From Methylomagnum ishizawai (GTDB lineage Bacteria > Pseudomonadota > Gammaproteobacteria > Methylococcales > Methylomonadaceae), in assembly GCA_945861705.1 (NCBI GenBank), contig CAMAVM010000020.1, positions 1-49,928 of the forward strand: 49,928 nt of DNA, read 5' to 3'. Shown here piece after piece: positions 17,768 through 25,205 of the stretch. Numbering within the stretch: the stretch's first letter is position 1; each line of letters opens with the position of its first letter. A program made the translations under genes and the position numbers. A model generated the notes under the pieces. That model was not told the DNA's origin. It made no database searches and saw only the letters and a program-made list of their open reading frames with translations.

Positions 17768-20248
17768 TTAAACCCGCAAAAACCCCAACTCAAACACTTG
17801 TGGTTGCAGTTTGTCGCCCAAGATTTTGTATGCCGTTTCAAACGGCTTGAAATCAATGGCTACGTTATCGCCGCTGGCATTACGCGCTTTGAGTGCATTG
17901 CGGATTTGATACCAACCCACATCGGGGCGGTTCAACTTCAATTCATCGCGTACGCTACGCACGTCGGTTTCGGCAAAATACGCTTGCCATAACACTCGTC
18001 CGGCATCCAAGACCGCCTGTGCTTCTAGGGAGATGCTGGAGTGCGGCGACAAGTCGCCGCGTGCAGCGTGCGTAGCCGCTGCTTGCGTAGACGTGTCTAC
18101 GCACTCCTCCTGTTTGGCTTGCAACGCCGCCAGGTATTGCACCATAAAGTCGGATTCAAAACGGTCTGGCGCGTTGACTTCCACCTCGGTGTAGGGGATG
18201 AAGTGGTTGACGATGCTCCATTTCTTGCCGTTCCATTCGAGGTCGTCGGCACTGGCGGTTAGGTTGCTGCCGTTAAATAGCATCCAGATTAGGCAATCGG
18301 TTTTGAATTCATCGGATAACGGCTGATTGGGTTGCAAGAATTGATCACGGTCGTTAATCCACGTAGGTTTGATAAGACGACGTACAGAAAATATGACAGC
18401 GGCTTGCCAAAGGTTTTCAGGAGTAATGAAATAGCCCCCAGCGTGACCGATTGAATGAACTGATGAAAATATCGCCGTCATTGTGCCTGCATTTTGTAAG
18501 TCGTTCCCATTGCAGAAAAAGTGCGCTATGGCATTTTTCGACCATTGGGTATTTCTAACGTGATTTACTTTCGTAATAGGTGTTACGGCGTTTATTAACG
18601 GAATAGCGTCAATATCGTCTTTTTTTATTCGCGGCATCCATTCGCTTAAAAAACTTATGTTTGGTAGATTGTAAAAATTTTTTTCGCCAATAGCTTGCGC
18701 TTTTTTGTCTAACACTTCCGTTGTGATTTCTGAAATGGCGGTTTTTTCTTTGGCGTTTTGATTTGTTGCCCAAACCAAAAATCCGATTGGAAAATTGCCT
18801 TTTAATCCGTCAAATGATTTGCTGTGAACAATAAAACCGCCTGAGTACAGCGCACTCCAAACTTGTCTAAATTTTTCAAAGTTTGGCGCATTGACGTATT
18901 TCAATGTGCTAAACATTGCCAATGTTGCGTTTGGTATTTCTTTTGCAATTCTAGCCATGAACTGCACAAATAATTCACGCGCCGCGTAGCCGTAATCTTC
19001 ATTATTCATTAGCAAACCGATTTTTGTGGTTGCTACGTCTGTTTTGCCTTCGTTTCCTTGGGAATTTGCCGCCTCTGCATACGGCGGATTAATCAACACC
19101 AAAATCTTCTTACCCTCAGCAATGGCTTTACGCAAGCCTTCTGGCACTTTGTTGGTCAGGCTGTAATCAATGTTGCCGTCATCGGTGATGTCGTCATTCA
19201 AATAATCGTATTGAAAACGCTGCGCCGCCACACAGGTTTTAGTGGCTTTCATCACGTCCACATCGGCTTCATCCAGGGTGCTCATGTAGATGTTGCGCGG
19301 GTTGCTGTGCTTGACTTCCAGGTTGCCCACGCCACAGCACATGTCCCAAACGATGTAATTCTTTTGCCAGTTATTGCCCAGTGTTTCAGTGAGTTTGTCG
19401 TAGGCTTTATCGACCACGGCGAGCGGCGTGTAATACGCGCCTTTAAAACTGCGTTCATCCAGCGGAATCAAGCTGTCGCGGCGTTCGAGCAGATAGTTTC
19501 GGTATTCGGCTTTGGGCGGTTTGTGGTAAATCGCCCAAAATTGGCGATAGCCTTCTTTGTTGCCCAATTGGTAGATTTTGCCACCCAAACTGAACACGGG
19601 GGCGTTATTTTTGTGCAGCAATTCAGCGGGTAAGTTGGCGTGGGTAGACACCGTGCCATCGTGCATGATGTCGGCAAAAAACAGTAGCGCGTAGTTTTCT
19701 TCCGCTACGCCGTTGATTTCGCGCCCTATCATCACCACCCATTTGTCGAACACCTGTTTGAGGTTGTCGGGCGTAATCTGGGTGCGGATGATGTCGCCGG
19801 ATTTAATCGCCTCTTTGACGGTGCTGATGAATTCGTCTTCATGCGTGGCAATCTTGAACGACACAAAGTGCGTGCCGATGTGGGCAGACACTTCGTCCAA
19901 GGCTTCTTTAGGGTATTGGCTGGCGGACTTGCCCCATTTTACGGTTTTTTTGGCGAGGAACGGCAGTACGTCAGCCGTTTTCATGAGCGCGGCTTTTTCG
20001 GTATCAATGACCGCTAAAAACGGCGGGATTTGTTCGCCTTTGTTCAGGCCATCTTGCACGTAATGCAGTAATTGCGTGAACATGGCGTAACTGGAATGCT
20101 TGCCGGTGTCTTTCGCTTCAAACCAGATTTCATCAGTGCGGATGTCAATCAGCCCTTTGGTGTAGCTTTTTAAGCCCAGTGCTTTGATGTAAATATCTTT
20201 GACATCCTCTTCGCTGCGGACGTTTTTAAGGCGTTGGTATAGGCTCAT
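17768..20248 (-). CDS. Type IIG-like fused restriction endonuclease and adenine methylase
   Basis: 826 residues. The methylase core has the motif X-like GAYYTP (270-275), SAM motif I VWDMCCGVGNLE (D302-G308) and catalytic NPPY (387-390), so it should methylate adenine N6. The N-terminus carries a PD-(D/E)xK-like signature: D35 in KGLIDIRTDE and E44-x-K46 in WFEAKD, followed by a helix with Q59, suggesting a cutting domain in the same chain. The C-terminal third would hold specificity. Residues about 714-737 (CVDTSTQAAATHAARGDL) are encoded by a palindromic double repeat. No separate restriction or specificity gene is seen. The gene lies between two GGAG palindromes and near a tRNA, which suggests transfer. 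Confidence 0.8.
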   Translation of the reverse strand: MSLYQRLKNVRSEEDVKDIYIKALGLKSYTKGLIDIRTDEIWFEAKDTGKHSSYAMFTQLLHYVQDGLNKGEQIPPFLAVIDTEKAALMKTADVLPFLAKKTVKWGKSASQYPKEALDEVSAHIGTHFVSFKIATHEDEFISTVKEAIKSGDIIRTQITPDNLKQVFDKWVVMIGREINGVAEENYALLFFADIMHDGTVSTHANLPAELLHKNNAPVFSLGGKIYQLGNKEGYRQFWAIYHKPPKAEYRNYLLERRDSLIPLDERSFKGAYYTPLAVVDKAYDKLTETLGNNWQKNYIVWDMCCGVGNLEVKHSNPRNIYMSTLDEADVDVMKATKTCVAAQRFQYDYLNDDITDDGNIDYSLTNKVPEGLRKAIAEGKKILVLINPPYAEAANSQGNEGKTDVATTKIGLLMNNEDYGYAARELFVQFMARIAKEIPNATLAMFSTLKYVNAPNFEKFRQVWSALYSGGFIVHSKSFDGLKGNFPIGFLVWATNQNAKEKTAISEITTEVLDKKAQAIGEKNFYNLPNISFLSEWMPRIKKDDIDAIPLINAVTPITKVNHVRNTQWSKNAIAHFFCNGNDLQNAGTMTAIFSSVHSIGHAGGYFITPENLWQAAVIFSVRRLIKPTWINDRDQFLQPNQPLSDEFKTDCLIWMLFNGSNLTASADDLEWNGKKWSIVNHFIPYTEVEVNAPDRFESDFMVQYLAALQAKQEECVDTSTQAAATHAARGDLSPHSSISLEAQAVLDAGRVLWQAYFAETDVRSVRDELKLNRPDVGWYQIRNALKARNASGDNVAIDFKPFETAYKILGDKLQPQVFELGFLRV
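18038..18107. repeat. GGAG-headed double palindrome inserted in coding sequence
   Basis: 70 bases. Two hairpins face each other: GCGGCGAC/GTCGCCGC on the left and TGCGTAGAC/GTCTACGCA on the right, with a third weak CAGCG/CGCTG between them. Both outer ends read GGAGTGC when read inward. It lies inside the restriction-methylation gene and is translated without a stop. Confidence 0.75.
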
Positions 20249-20367
20249 GCTTCATCATAAAAGGTTAATTTTCTTGAAGTAAGCCTAGCAGACTTCCCTA
20301 AAAATGATGCTTAAGCGATTTTGCTCGTTCCTAAACTTGAGCGTCACTGTCCACAATTAAAAAATAC

Positions 20368-20395
20368 GGAGTCAAAAAACATGTTTTTTGATTCC
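20368..20395. repeat. GGAG-headed palindromic REP, copy 3
   Basis: 28 bases, GGAGTCAAAAAACATG and matching arm ending GATTCC. The sixth base pair is C-G here, so three copies show G-C, A-T and C-G at the same pair. It bounds the methylase gene on its upstream side. Confidence 0.85.
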
Positions 20396-20413
20396 TTATA
20401 AACAGCGAATGCC

Positions 20414-20439
20414 AGAGTGCAAACCTAGATTTGCACTCC
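20414..20439. repeat. CTAG-centred palindrome, copy 1
   Basis: AGAGTGCAAACCTAG followed by ATTTGCACTCC. It differs from a perfect palindrome by two arm mismatches. It belongs to the family best preserved at 43931-43956. Confidence 0.75.
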
Positions 20440-20560
20440 AGCAGTGCGAATAAAATCTAAACCACCCTCTATACACCCAAATCCACAGCCAATTTTACCG
20501 CCAATTTTCTGATTTTTGGGTTTATAATAAATTATTTACATTATTAATCAATAAGTTAAG

Positions 20561-20648
20561 TGGCGGAGAGAGAGGGGTTCGAACCCTCGATACGTTGCCG
20601 TATACACACTTTCCAGGCGTGCGCCTTCGACCACTCGGCCATCTCTCC
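20561..20648 (-). tRNA. tRNA-Ser, anticodon GGA
   Basis: 88 bases with an encoded CCA. The acceptor stem is GGAGAGA/TCTCTCC with discriminator G. The D arm is TGGCCGAGTGGTCGAAGGC, the anticodon loop is CTGGAAA giving anticodon GGA (reads UCC/UCU), a long variable arm follows as in all class II serine tRNAs, and the T arm is GAGGGTTCGAACCCCTC. Its 3' end faces the restriction-methylation region. Confidence 0.96.
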
Positions 20649-20720
20649 GGTATTGCTTTGACTGCTTGCCAGTGCTTAGGGACTGTAGCAGGTAATATCT
20701 GTATCTTAATTGATAGTGCT

Positions 20721-20745
20721 GAGGAGCAAACCTAGGTTTGCACTC
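20721..20745. repeat. CTAG-centred palindrome, copy 2
   Basis: GAGCAAACCTAGGTTTGC with flanking GAG and ACTC arms. Together with the copy at 20414 it brackets the tRNA gene. Confidence 0.65.
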
Positions 20746-20869
20746 AATCACAGGCATGAAGCCACAAGTCCATCAAAAAATTATAGCTTAAACCGCTACT
20801 TGTTGGACGTAAGCAAGGCGGGGAAGGATAAGCCAGAAAGCTTAAAGTTGCAATGCCTTTTATCCCCAA

Positions 20870-22786
20870 TCATGCTGATTGCAGGCTTTCAAGCTCATCC
20901 CAGCGTTGGAAAGCTTGTTCCAGTTTGGCATCGGCGGCTTGCAGATCGGCTAAGGTGTCTGCAATTATGGTTTGGTCGTTTTTATAAAAATCTGCGGAAC
21001 TGATTTTTTTATTCAATTCAATTTGTTGGGCTTCAAGCTGGGCGATCAGTTCAGGCATGTTGTTTAGCTCTTGCTGCTCTTTAAAACTGAGCTTTTTTTT
21101 GACCGGATTTTTCGGTACGTTTGGGTTTTCGACACCTAAGTCCAGTTTCTTTTTGCTGTCTTGGTTTTTCTTAGCTATGTCGGCTTTTGCTGCGGCTAGT
21201 TTCTGACTTTGCCAATCACTATAGCCGCCGACAAACTCTTCCACACTGCCAGAACCATCCAACACAAACACACTGGTGACGACGTTATCTAAGAACGCCC
21301 GATCATGGCTGACTAATAATAGCGTTCCGCTGTAGTCAACCAGCTTTTCTTCAAGCAATTCCAGCGTTTCCAGATCGAGATCGTTGGTTGGCTCGTCCAT
21401 CACCAGAAAGTTAGCGGGTTTAGTGAACAATCGCGCCAGTAGCAAGCGATTTTTTTCACCACCGGACAGGCTTTTGACGGGCGAACGTGAGCGTGCTGGC
21501 GCAAACAGGAAATCGGAGAGATACGACATAACATGGCGTTTGTTACCGGCAATTTCGATAAAGTCACTGCCATTGCCGACCGTATCGGCAACCGTCATGT
21601 CAGGATCAAGCTGGTCGCGCAATTGGTCGAAATAGGCGATTTCCAGGCGTGTGCCATGCTCTACCGCGCCGCTATCGGGTTCTAACTGCTTGAGCAATAG
21701 CTTGAGCAGGGTGGTTTTACCCGCGCCATTTGCGCCAATCAGGCCGATTTTGTCACCACGTTGAATTAGCGTAGAGAAATTTTTGATGATTTGCCTCTCA
21801 GGATAGCTAAAGCCTATATCTTTGACTTCAATAACTTTTTTACCAGATGCTTCGGCACTGGTTAAACCCAGCTTGCTCGTGCCTTGCTGGAGTCGGCGTT
21901 GCGCCCGTTCTTTTCGTAAGGCTTCCAGCGCCCTTACCCTGCCTTCGTTGCGGGTGCGGCGGGCTTTTACGCCCTGCCTGATCCACACTTCTTCCTGCGC
22001 CAGTTTCTTGTCGAATTCGGCATTTTGGTTAGCTTCGTCTTCTAACGCTGCCGCTTTGCGTCTTAGATAATCGTCATAAGTGCCTTGCCAGGACACCAAA
22101 TAGCCGCGATCCAGATCGACAATCCGGGTTGCCAGTTTTTGTAAAAATGCACGGTCATGGGTAACAAACAGCACAGCGCCAGCGAAATTTAGCAACTGTT
22201 CTTCCAGCCAGGCAATGCTTTCAAAATCGAGATGGTTGGTAGGTTCGTCCAGTAACAATACTTGCGGTTCGATGACCAACGCCTTCGCCAGCGCAACACG
22301 GCGTTTCCACCCGCCAGATAAGTCCTTGATTTTTAATTCACCAGGCAAGTTCAACTTGCTAAGTGTGGCTTCTATTTTGGTGTTGAAATGCCAGCCATTC
22401 AGTGCTTCCAGCTTGTGCTGTAGGTCACCCAATTCCTGCAAGGCTTTGTTGTCGTGATAATCCATCGTCAACGACAGGGCATGATAACGTGCAATCACGT
22501 CGCCCAGTTCACCTAAGCCACTGGCGACGGCATCATAGATAGTCGCTTCATCCGGCAACTCTGGCGCTTGTTCTAGCCATGCCAATTTTAATTCCGGTTC
22601 GCGCCATATTTCGCCGCCATCGGGAAGCACGTTGCCAGCGATGATCTTCATCAAGGTGGATTTGCCTTCGCCGTTACGCCCTAACAGCCCTACCCTTTCG
22701 CCGATGTCTAACTGGAAGTTTTCTTTGTTGAGTAAAGCGTGCGTGCCATAAGCGATGGCGATGTTTGATAGACGTAATAAGGGCAT
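20870..22786 (-). CDS. uup: ABC-F ATPase Uup
   Basis: 638 residues from the ATG at 22786 (MPLLRLSNIAIAYG); a TTG nine codons upstream is an unlikely alternative. Two ABC domains without membrane parts: the first has GRNGEGKST, LSGGWKRR and [11 protein letters not shown], the second [17 protein letters not shown] and [11 protein letters not shown]. The inter-domain ABC-F linker has TRNEGRVRALEALRKERAQR. The C-terminus is a coiled coil with a DNA-binding-like tail (about 540-638; KLSFKEQQELNNMPELIAQL), which separates Uup from the other ABC-F proteins. Uup acts at the ribosome or in DNA transposition and precise excision in E. coli. Confidence 0.93.
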   Translation of the reverse strand: MPLLRLSNIAIAYGTHALLNKENFQLDIGERVGLLGRNGEGKSTLMKIIAGNVLPDGGEIWREPELKLAWLEQAPELPDEATIYDAVASGLGELGDVIARYHALSLTMDYHDNKALQELGDLQHKLEALNGWHFNTKIEATLSKLNLPGELKIKDLSGGWKRRVALAKALVIEPQVLLLDEPTNHLDFESIAWLEEQLLNFAGAVLFVTHDRAFLQKLATRIVDLDRGYLVSWQGTYDDYLRRKAAALEDEANQNAEFDKKLAQEEVWIRQGVKARRTRNEGRVRALEALRKERAQRRLQQGTSKLGLTSAEASGKKVIEVKDIGFSYPERQIIKNFSTLIQRGDKIGLIGANGAGKTTLLKLLLKQLEPDSGAVEHGTRLEIAYFDQLRDQLDPDMTVADTVGNGSDFIEIAGNKRHVMSYLSDFLFAPARSRSPVKSLSGGEKNRLLLARLFTKPANFLVMDEPTNDLDLETLELLEEKLVDYSGTLLLVSHDRAFLDNVVTSVFVLDGSGSVEEFVGGYSDWQSQKLAAAKADIAKKNQDSKKKLDLGVENPNVPKNPVKKKLSFKEQQELNNMPELIAQLEAQQIELNKKISSADFYKNDQTIIADTLADLQAADAKLEQAFQRWDELESLQSA

Positions 22787-22894
22787 TGGGTAAGTTAGTA
22801 AAGATAAATTCAACAGGCATTATACCTGAAACACTGGTTGTGCTTTTTGTCTGATGCTTGGATTGTTTGCAGTTGTATTGAGGATTTTAGAGGC

Positions 22895-22920
22895 GTAGGG
22901 TACGCGATGTGTACTCTACG
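22895..22920 (+). repeat. GTAG-headed REP hairpin
   Basis: GTAGGGTACGCGATG followed by TGTACTCTAC; arms GTA(G)AGTAC-like and outer GTAG/CTAC. It lies between uup and cinA. Confidence 0.5.
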
Positions 22921-22922
22921 TG

Positions 22923-24167
22923 CTAAATTAAGCCTTTGCATTGCAAATATCGCCGCAATAAATCGAGAGCAGATAATGCTGCTTGATGCTGTTTGCGCTT
23001 GATGTCACCAGTAAGGATTCGGACGGTATAGTTAACTTCTCCTTTAACAAACAAGGTATTAGTCACGGTTATTGACTCGATACCATGTGGATTTGAATGA
23101 TACCCTGCGGAAGTGAGCTGGATTAAAATCATATCTGCATCGGTACTTTTTTGTACCGCATCGGCTATTGCTTTGGCAGTTGCCATCATGTCATTGTGAT
23201 TATTGCTAATTTCAAGCCGTTGCGTTAACTTCCCTATAGATTGCTGGTAGTTAGCACTGATCAGCCAAGATACCCCGACCAATTTCGCAGCCAGCAAGCC
23301 TTGGCTGATGGTTTCCACAACGGCAAGCGTATGGCCTTGAGTTATCATCAACTGGTCTATTACTGAGATGAGATCAACTGTTTGATGGTCGTGTGATTGA
23401 TGCTTTAAACCTTCAATCGCGTACACAGCATCGCCTATAGCATGGGCGATTTCATTTGTTAACCTTTCCTGCTGTGCTTGTGGATAATCGTTCGGGAATA
23501 GCAGTTTGGTTTGCACTTCGCCCAGTTCAGCACGAAAACCGAGTTGAACTTGGGTCGGGATTGCAATCTTGTTGATGCGCTCTTGCAGGTCTGATTCACC
23601 TATACCAATGGTTTTGATTGTTATCAATTGGCTGGGTAGTAAGGTAAACCGGTTTGATAACATCGGTTGGATATGATCCAAAAACATATTCCGCATTTCG
23701 GACGGCACACCCGGCACAAAAGCAAACCAGCACCGCCCTTGTTGCAACGCAAAGCCAGGAGCTGTACCTGTACGGTTATCCAGACGAATCGAGCCTTGCG
23801 GCAACATGGCTTGCTTGCGGTTGCATTCTGGCATGGCTCGGTTTCTGTTACCAAAAAACTGCTCAATCTGGCTGAAGGCAATCTCGTCGAATACTAAAGG
23901 CAGGTTAAAGGCTTTGGCGACGGCTTCAGCTGTCAAATCATCGCTGGTTGGGCCTAATCCGCCTGTGCTAATACAGCAATCGGCGCGGTTTGCGATGTCT
24001 AACAATAGCTGCACCAAATCCTCCAGCTTATCGCCGACGGCGGTATGACGGGTAACTCTAAAGCCCAATGCTACCGCTTGTTGTGACAACCAAGCCGCAT
24101 TGGTATCGACAACTTGTCCGGTGACGATTTCTTCGCCTTGGGAAAATGTTTCAAAGGTTGGATTCAT
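22923..24167 (-). CDS. cinA: CinA-like protein (NMN amidohydrolase-related)
   Basis: 414 residues from the ATG at 24167 (MNPTFETFSQGEEIVTGQ). This start lies two bases after the upstream permease stop (TAACGATG), while the longer reading to 24200 would overlap that gene. The N-terminal COG1058 domain (about 1-165) has GEEIVTGQVVDTNAAWL, STGGLGPTSDDLTAEA and VPGVPSEM. The C-terminal domain resembles the NMN deamidase region (TLAVVETISQGLLAAKLV), but the usual 'SCTGG' active-site segment is altered (ETISQG), so deamidase activity is doubtful. CinA proteins act in pyridine nucleotide recycling. Confidence 0.8.
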   Translation of the reverse strand: MNPTFETFSQGEEIVTGQVVDTNAAWLSQQAVALGFRVTRHTAVGDKLEDLVQLLLDIANRADCCISTGGLGPTSDDLTAEAVAKAFNLPLVFDEIAFSQIEQFFGNRNRAMPECNRKQAMLPQGSIRLDNRTGTAPGFALQQGRCWFAFVPGVPSEMRNMFLDHIQPMLSNRFTLLPSQLITIKTIGIGESDLQERINKIAIPTQVQLGFRAELGEVQTKLLFPNDYPQAQQERLTNEIAHAIGDAVYAIEGLKHQSHDHQTVDLISVIDQLMITQGHTLAVVETISQGLLAAKLVGVSWLISANYQQSIGKLTQRLEISNNHNDMMATAKAIADAVQKSTDADMILIQLTSAGYHSNPHGIESITVTNTLFVKGEVNYTVRILTGDIKRKQHQAALSALDLLRRYLQCKGLI

Positions 24168-24169
24168 CG

Positions 24170-25096
24170 TTAAAATCTCGTCATCAAAATTTGATACCAT
24201 AACGGCAAGGTAACTAAGCTAAGTGCCGTAGTCACGGTAACGGCCATTGCGTATAAGGAGCTATCCAACTTATAGCGATCACATAACACAATGCCCAACA
24301 CCATGCTGGGCATGGCAAGATCCAGCACGGCGGCAGCTTTGTAATTATTCGCCATCGTCAAGTGATCGACCAGCAAGATTGCAAATAATGGCATTAGGAT
24401 CATTTTGATAACCACGACGGGAGCAATATAAGGGATGTTCCGCACTCTTACGGCTTGCCAACTGAGTGCCAATCCCAATGAAAATAACATTAATGGCACT
24501 ACTGCTCCTGATAATAACTTTAATGTGCCAGTGAGCCAGATAGGAGCTGGCACACTATTCAGGTTTAATAGCACCGCAATACCTGCCGCCCAAAATGGCG
24601 GCGCATTCAGAAATGACCATACCGGCTGGCGAATGCTAGAAGGTTCTGTACCGTAATGCCGCACCATGATGATGCCAAAGGTAAACAATAAGGGTGAAAC
24701 CGCAAACAGATCAAGCTGGATAACCACAGAACGCGCCCAACTACCGAATGTTTGCTCTAGCACTGGCAAACCCAGATAAGTCGTATTAGGAAATCCTGAT
24801 GCCAAAATCATCGCCCCCAAACATCGGTGTTCCAGCTTCAATAGTTTGTCAATCAACCAAAAACCACCCATGCCAAACAGGACACTGCTGACTGCCAAAA
24901 TCGTATATTGCAGAGAATGTACACCAATATCCGCAGTCCATAACACCTCCAAAACCATAGCTGGCAAGAAGAAATAATAAACCACAGTGGTCAGCACTGT
25001 GCGGGTTTGCTCTGCACCTAACCCCATCGGTTTAACGATACGCCAAACGATGCCGCCAGCCATAAGCAAAGACATTTGTATCAATGTTGTGTGCAT
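24170..25096 (-). CDS. AEC-family (auxin efflux carrier-like) transporter
   Basis: 308 residues with about ten hydrophobic segments, the architecture of the AEC/BART permeases. Typical marks are GLGAEQTRTVLTTVVYYFFL near helix 2, ASGFPNTTYLGLPVL in the middle, and MPSMVLGIVLCDRYKLDS near the end. AEC proteins in bacteria export or import small organic acids such as malate; the substrate here cannot be told. It is followed at two bases by cinA, so the two are translationally close and likely co-transcribed. Confidence 0.85.
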   Translation of the reverse strand: MHTTLIQMSLLMAGGIVWRIVKPMGLGAEQTRTVLTTVVYYFFLPAMVLEVLWTADIGVHSLQYTILAVSSVLFGMGGFWLIDKLLKLEHRCLGAMILASGFPNTTYLGLPVLEQTFGSWARSVVIQLDLFAVSPLLFTFGIIMVRHYGTEPSSIRQPVWSFLNAPPFWAAGIAVLLNLNSVPAPIWLTGTLKLLSGAVVPLMLFSLGLALSWQAVRVRNIPYIAPVVVIKMILMPLFAILLVDHLTMANNYKAAAVLDLAMPSMVLGIVLCDRYKLDSSLYAMAVTVTTALSLVTLPLWYQILMTRF

Positions 25097-25205
25097 AATC
25101 TTACGTTTTTGATGTCTAGCCGAATTTCTCTAACACTCAATTTATTTTACGAATAACAGGAAGTCAAACAAAGGTGTCTTCCTCAGATTGCCTTTTATCA
25201 ATTTA

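Larger units (their letters stand above)
20249..20560. other. Intergenic region between methylase gene and tRNA-Ser
   Basis: 312 bases. It holds the third GGAG palindrome of the ACATGT family (20368-20395) and one CTAG-centred palindrome (20414-20439). No gene is evident in the remaining sequence. Confidence 0.6.

Noticed and set aside
17768-20248. Type I or type III methylase subunit
   Set aside because: No HsdS, HsdR or Res gene is adjacent and the chain has its own nuclease-like N-terminus, so a type IIG-like enzyme fits better.
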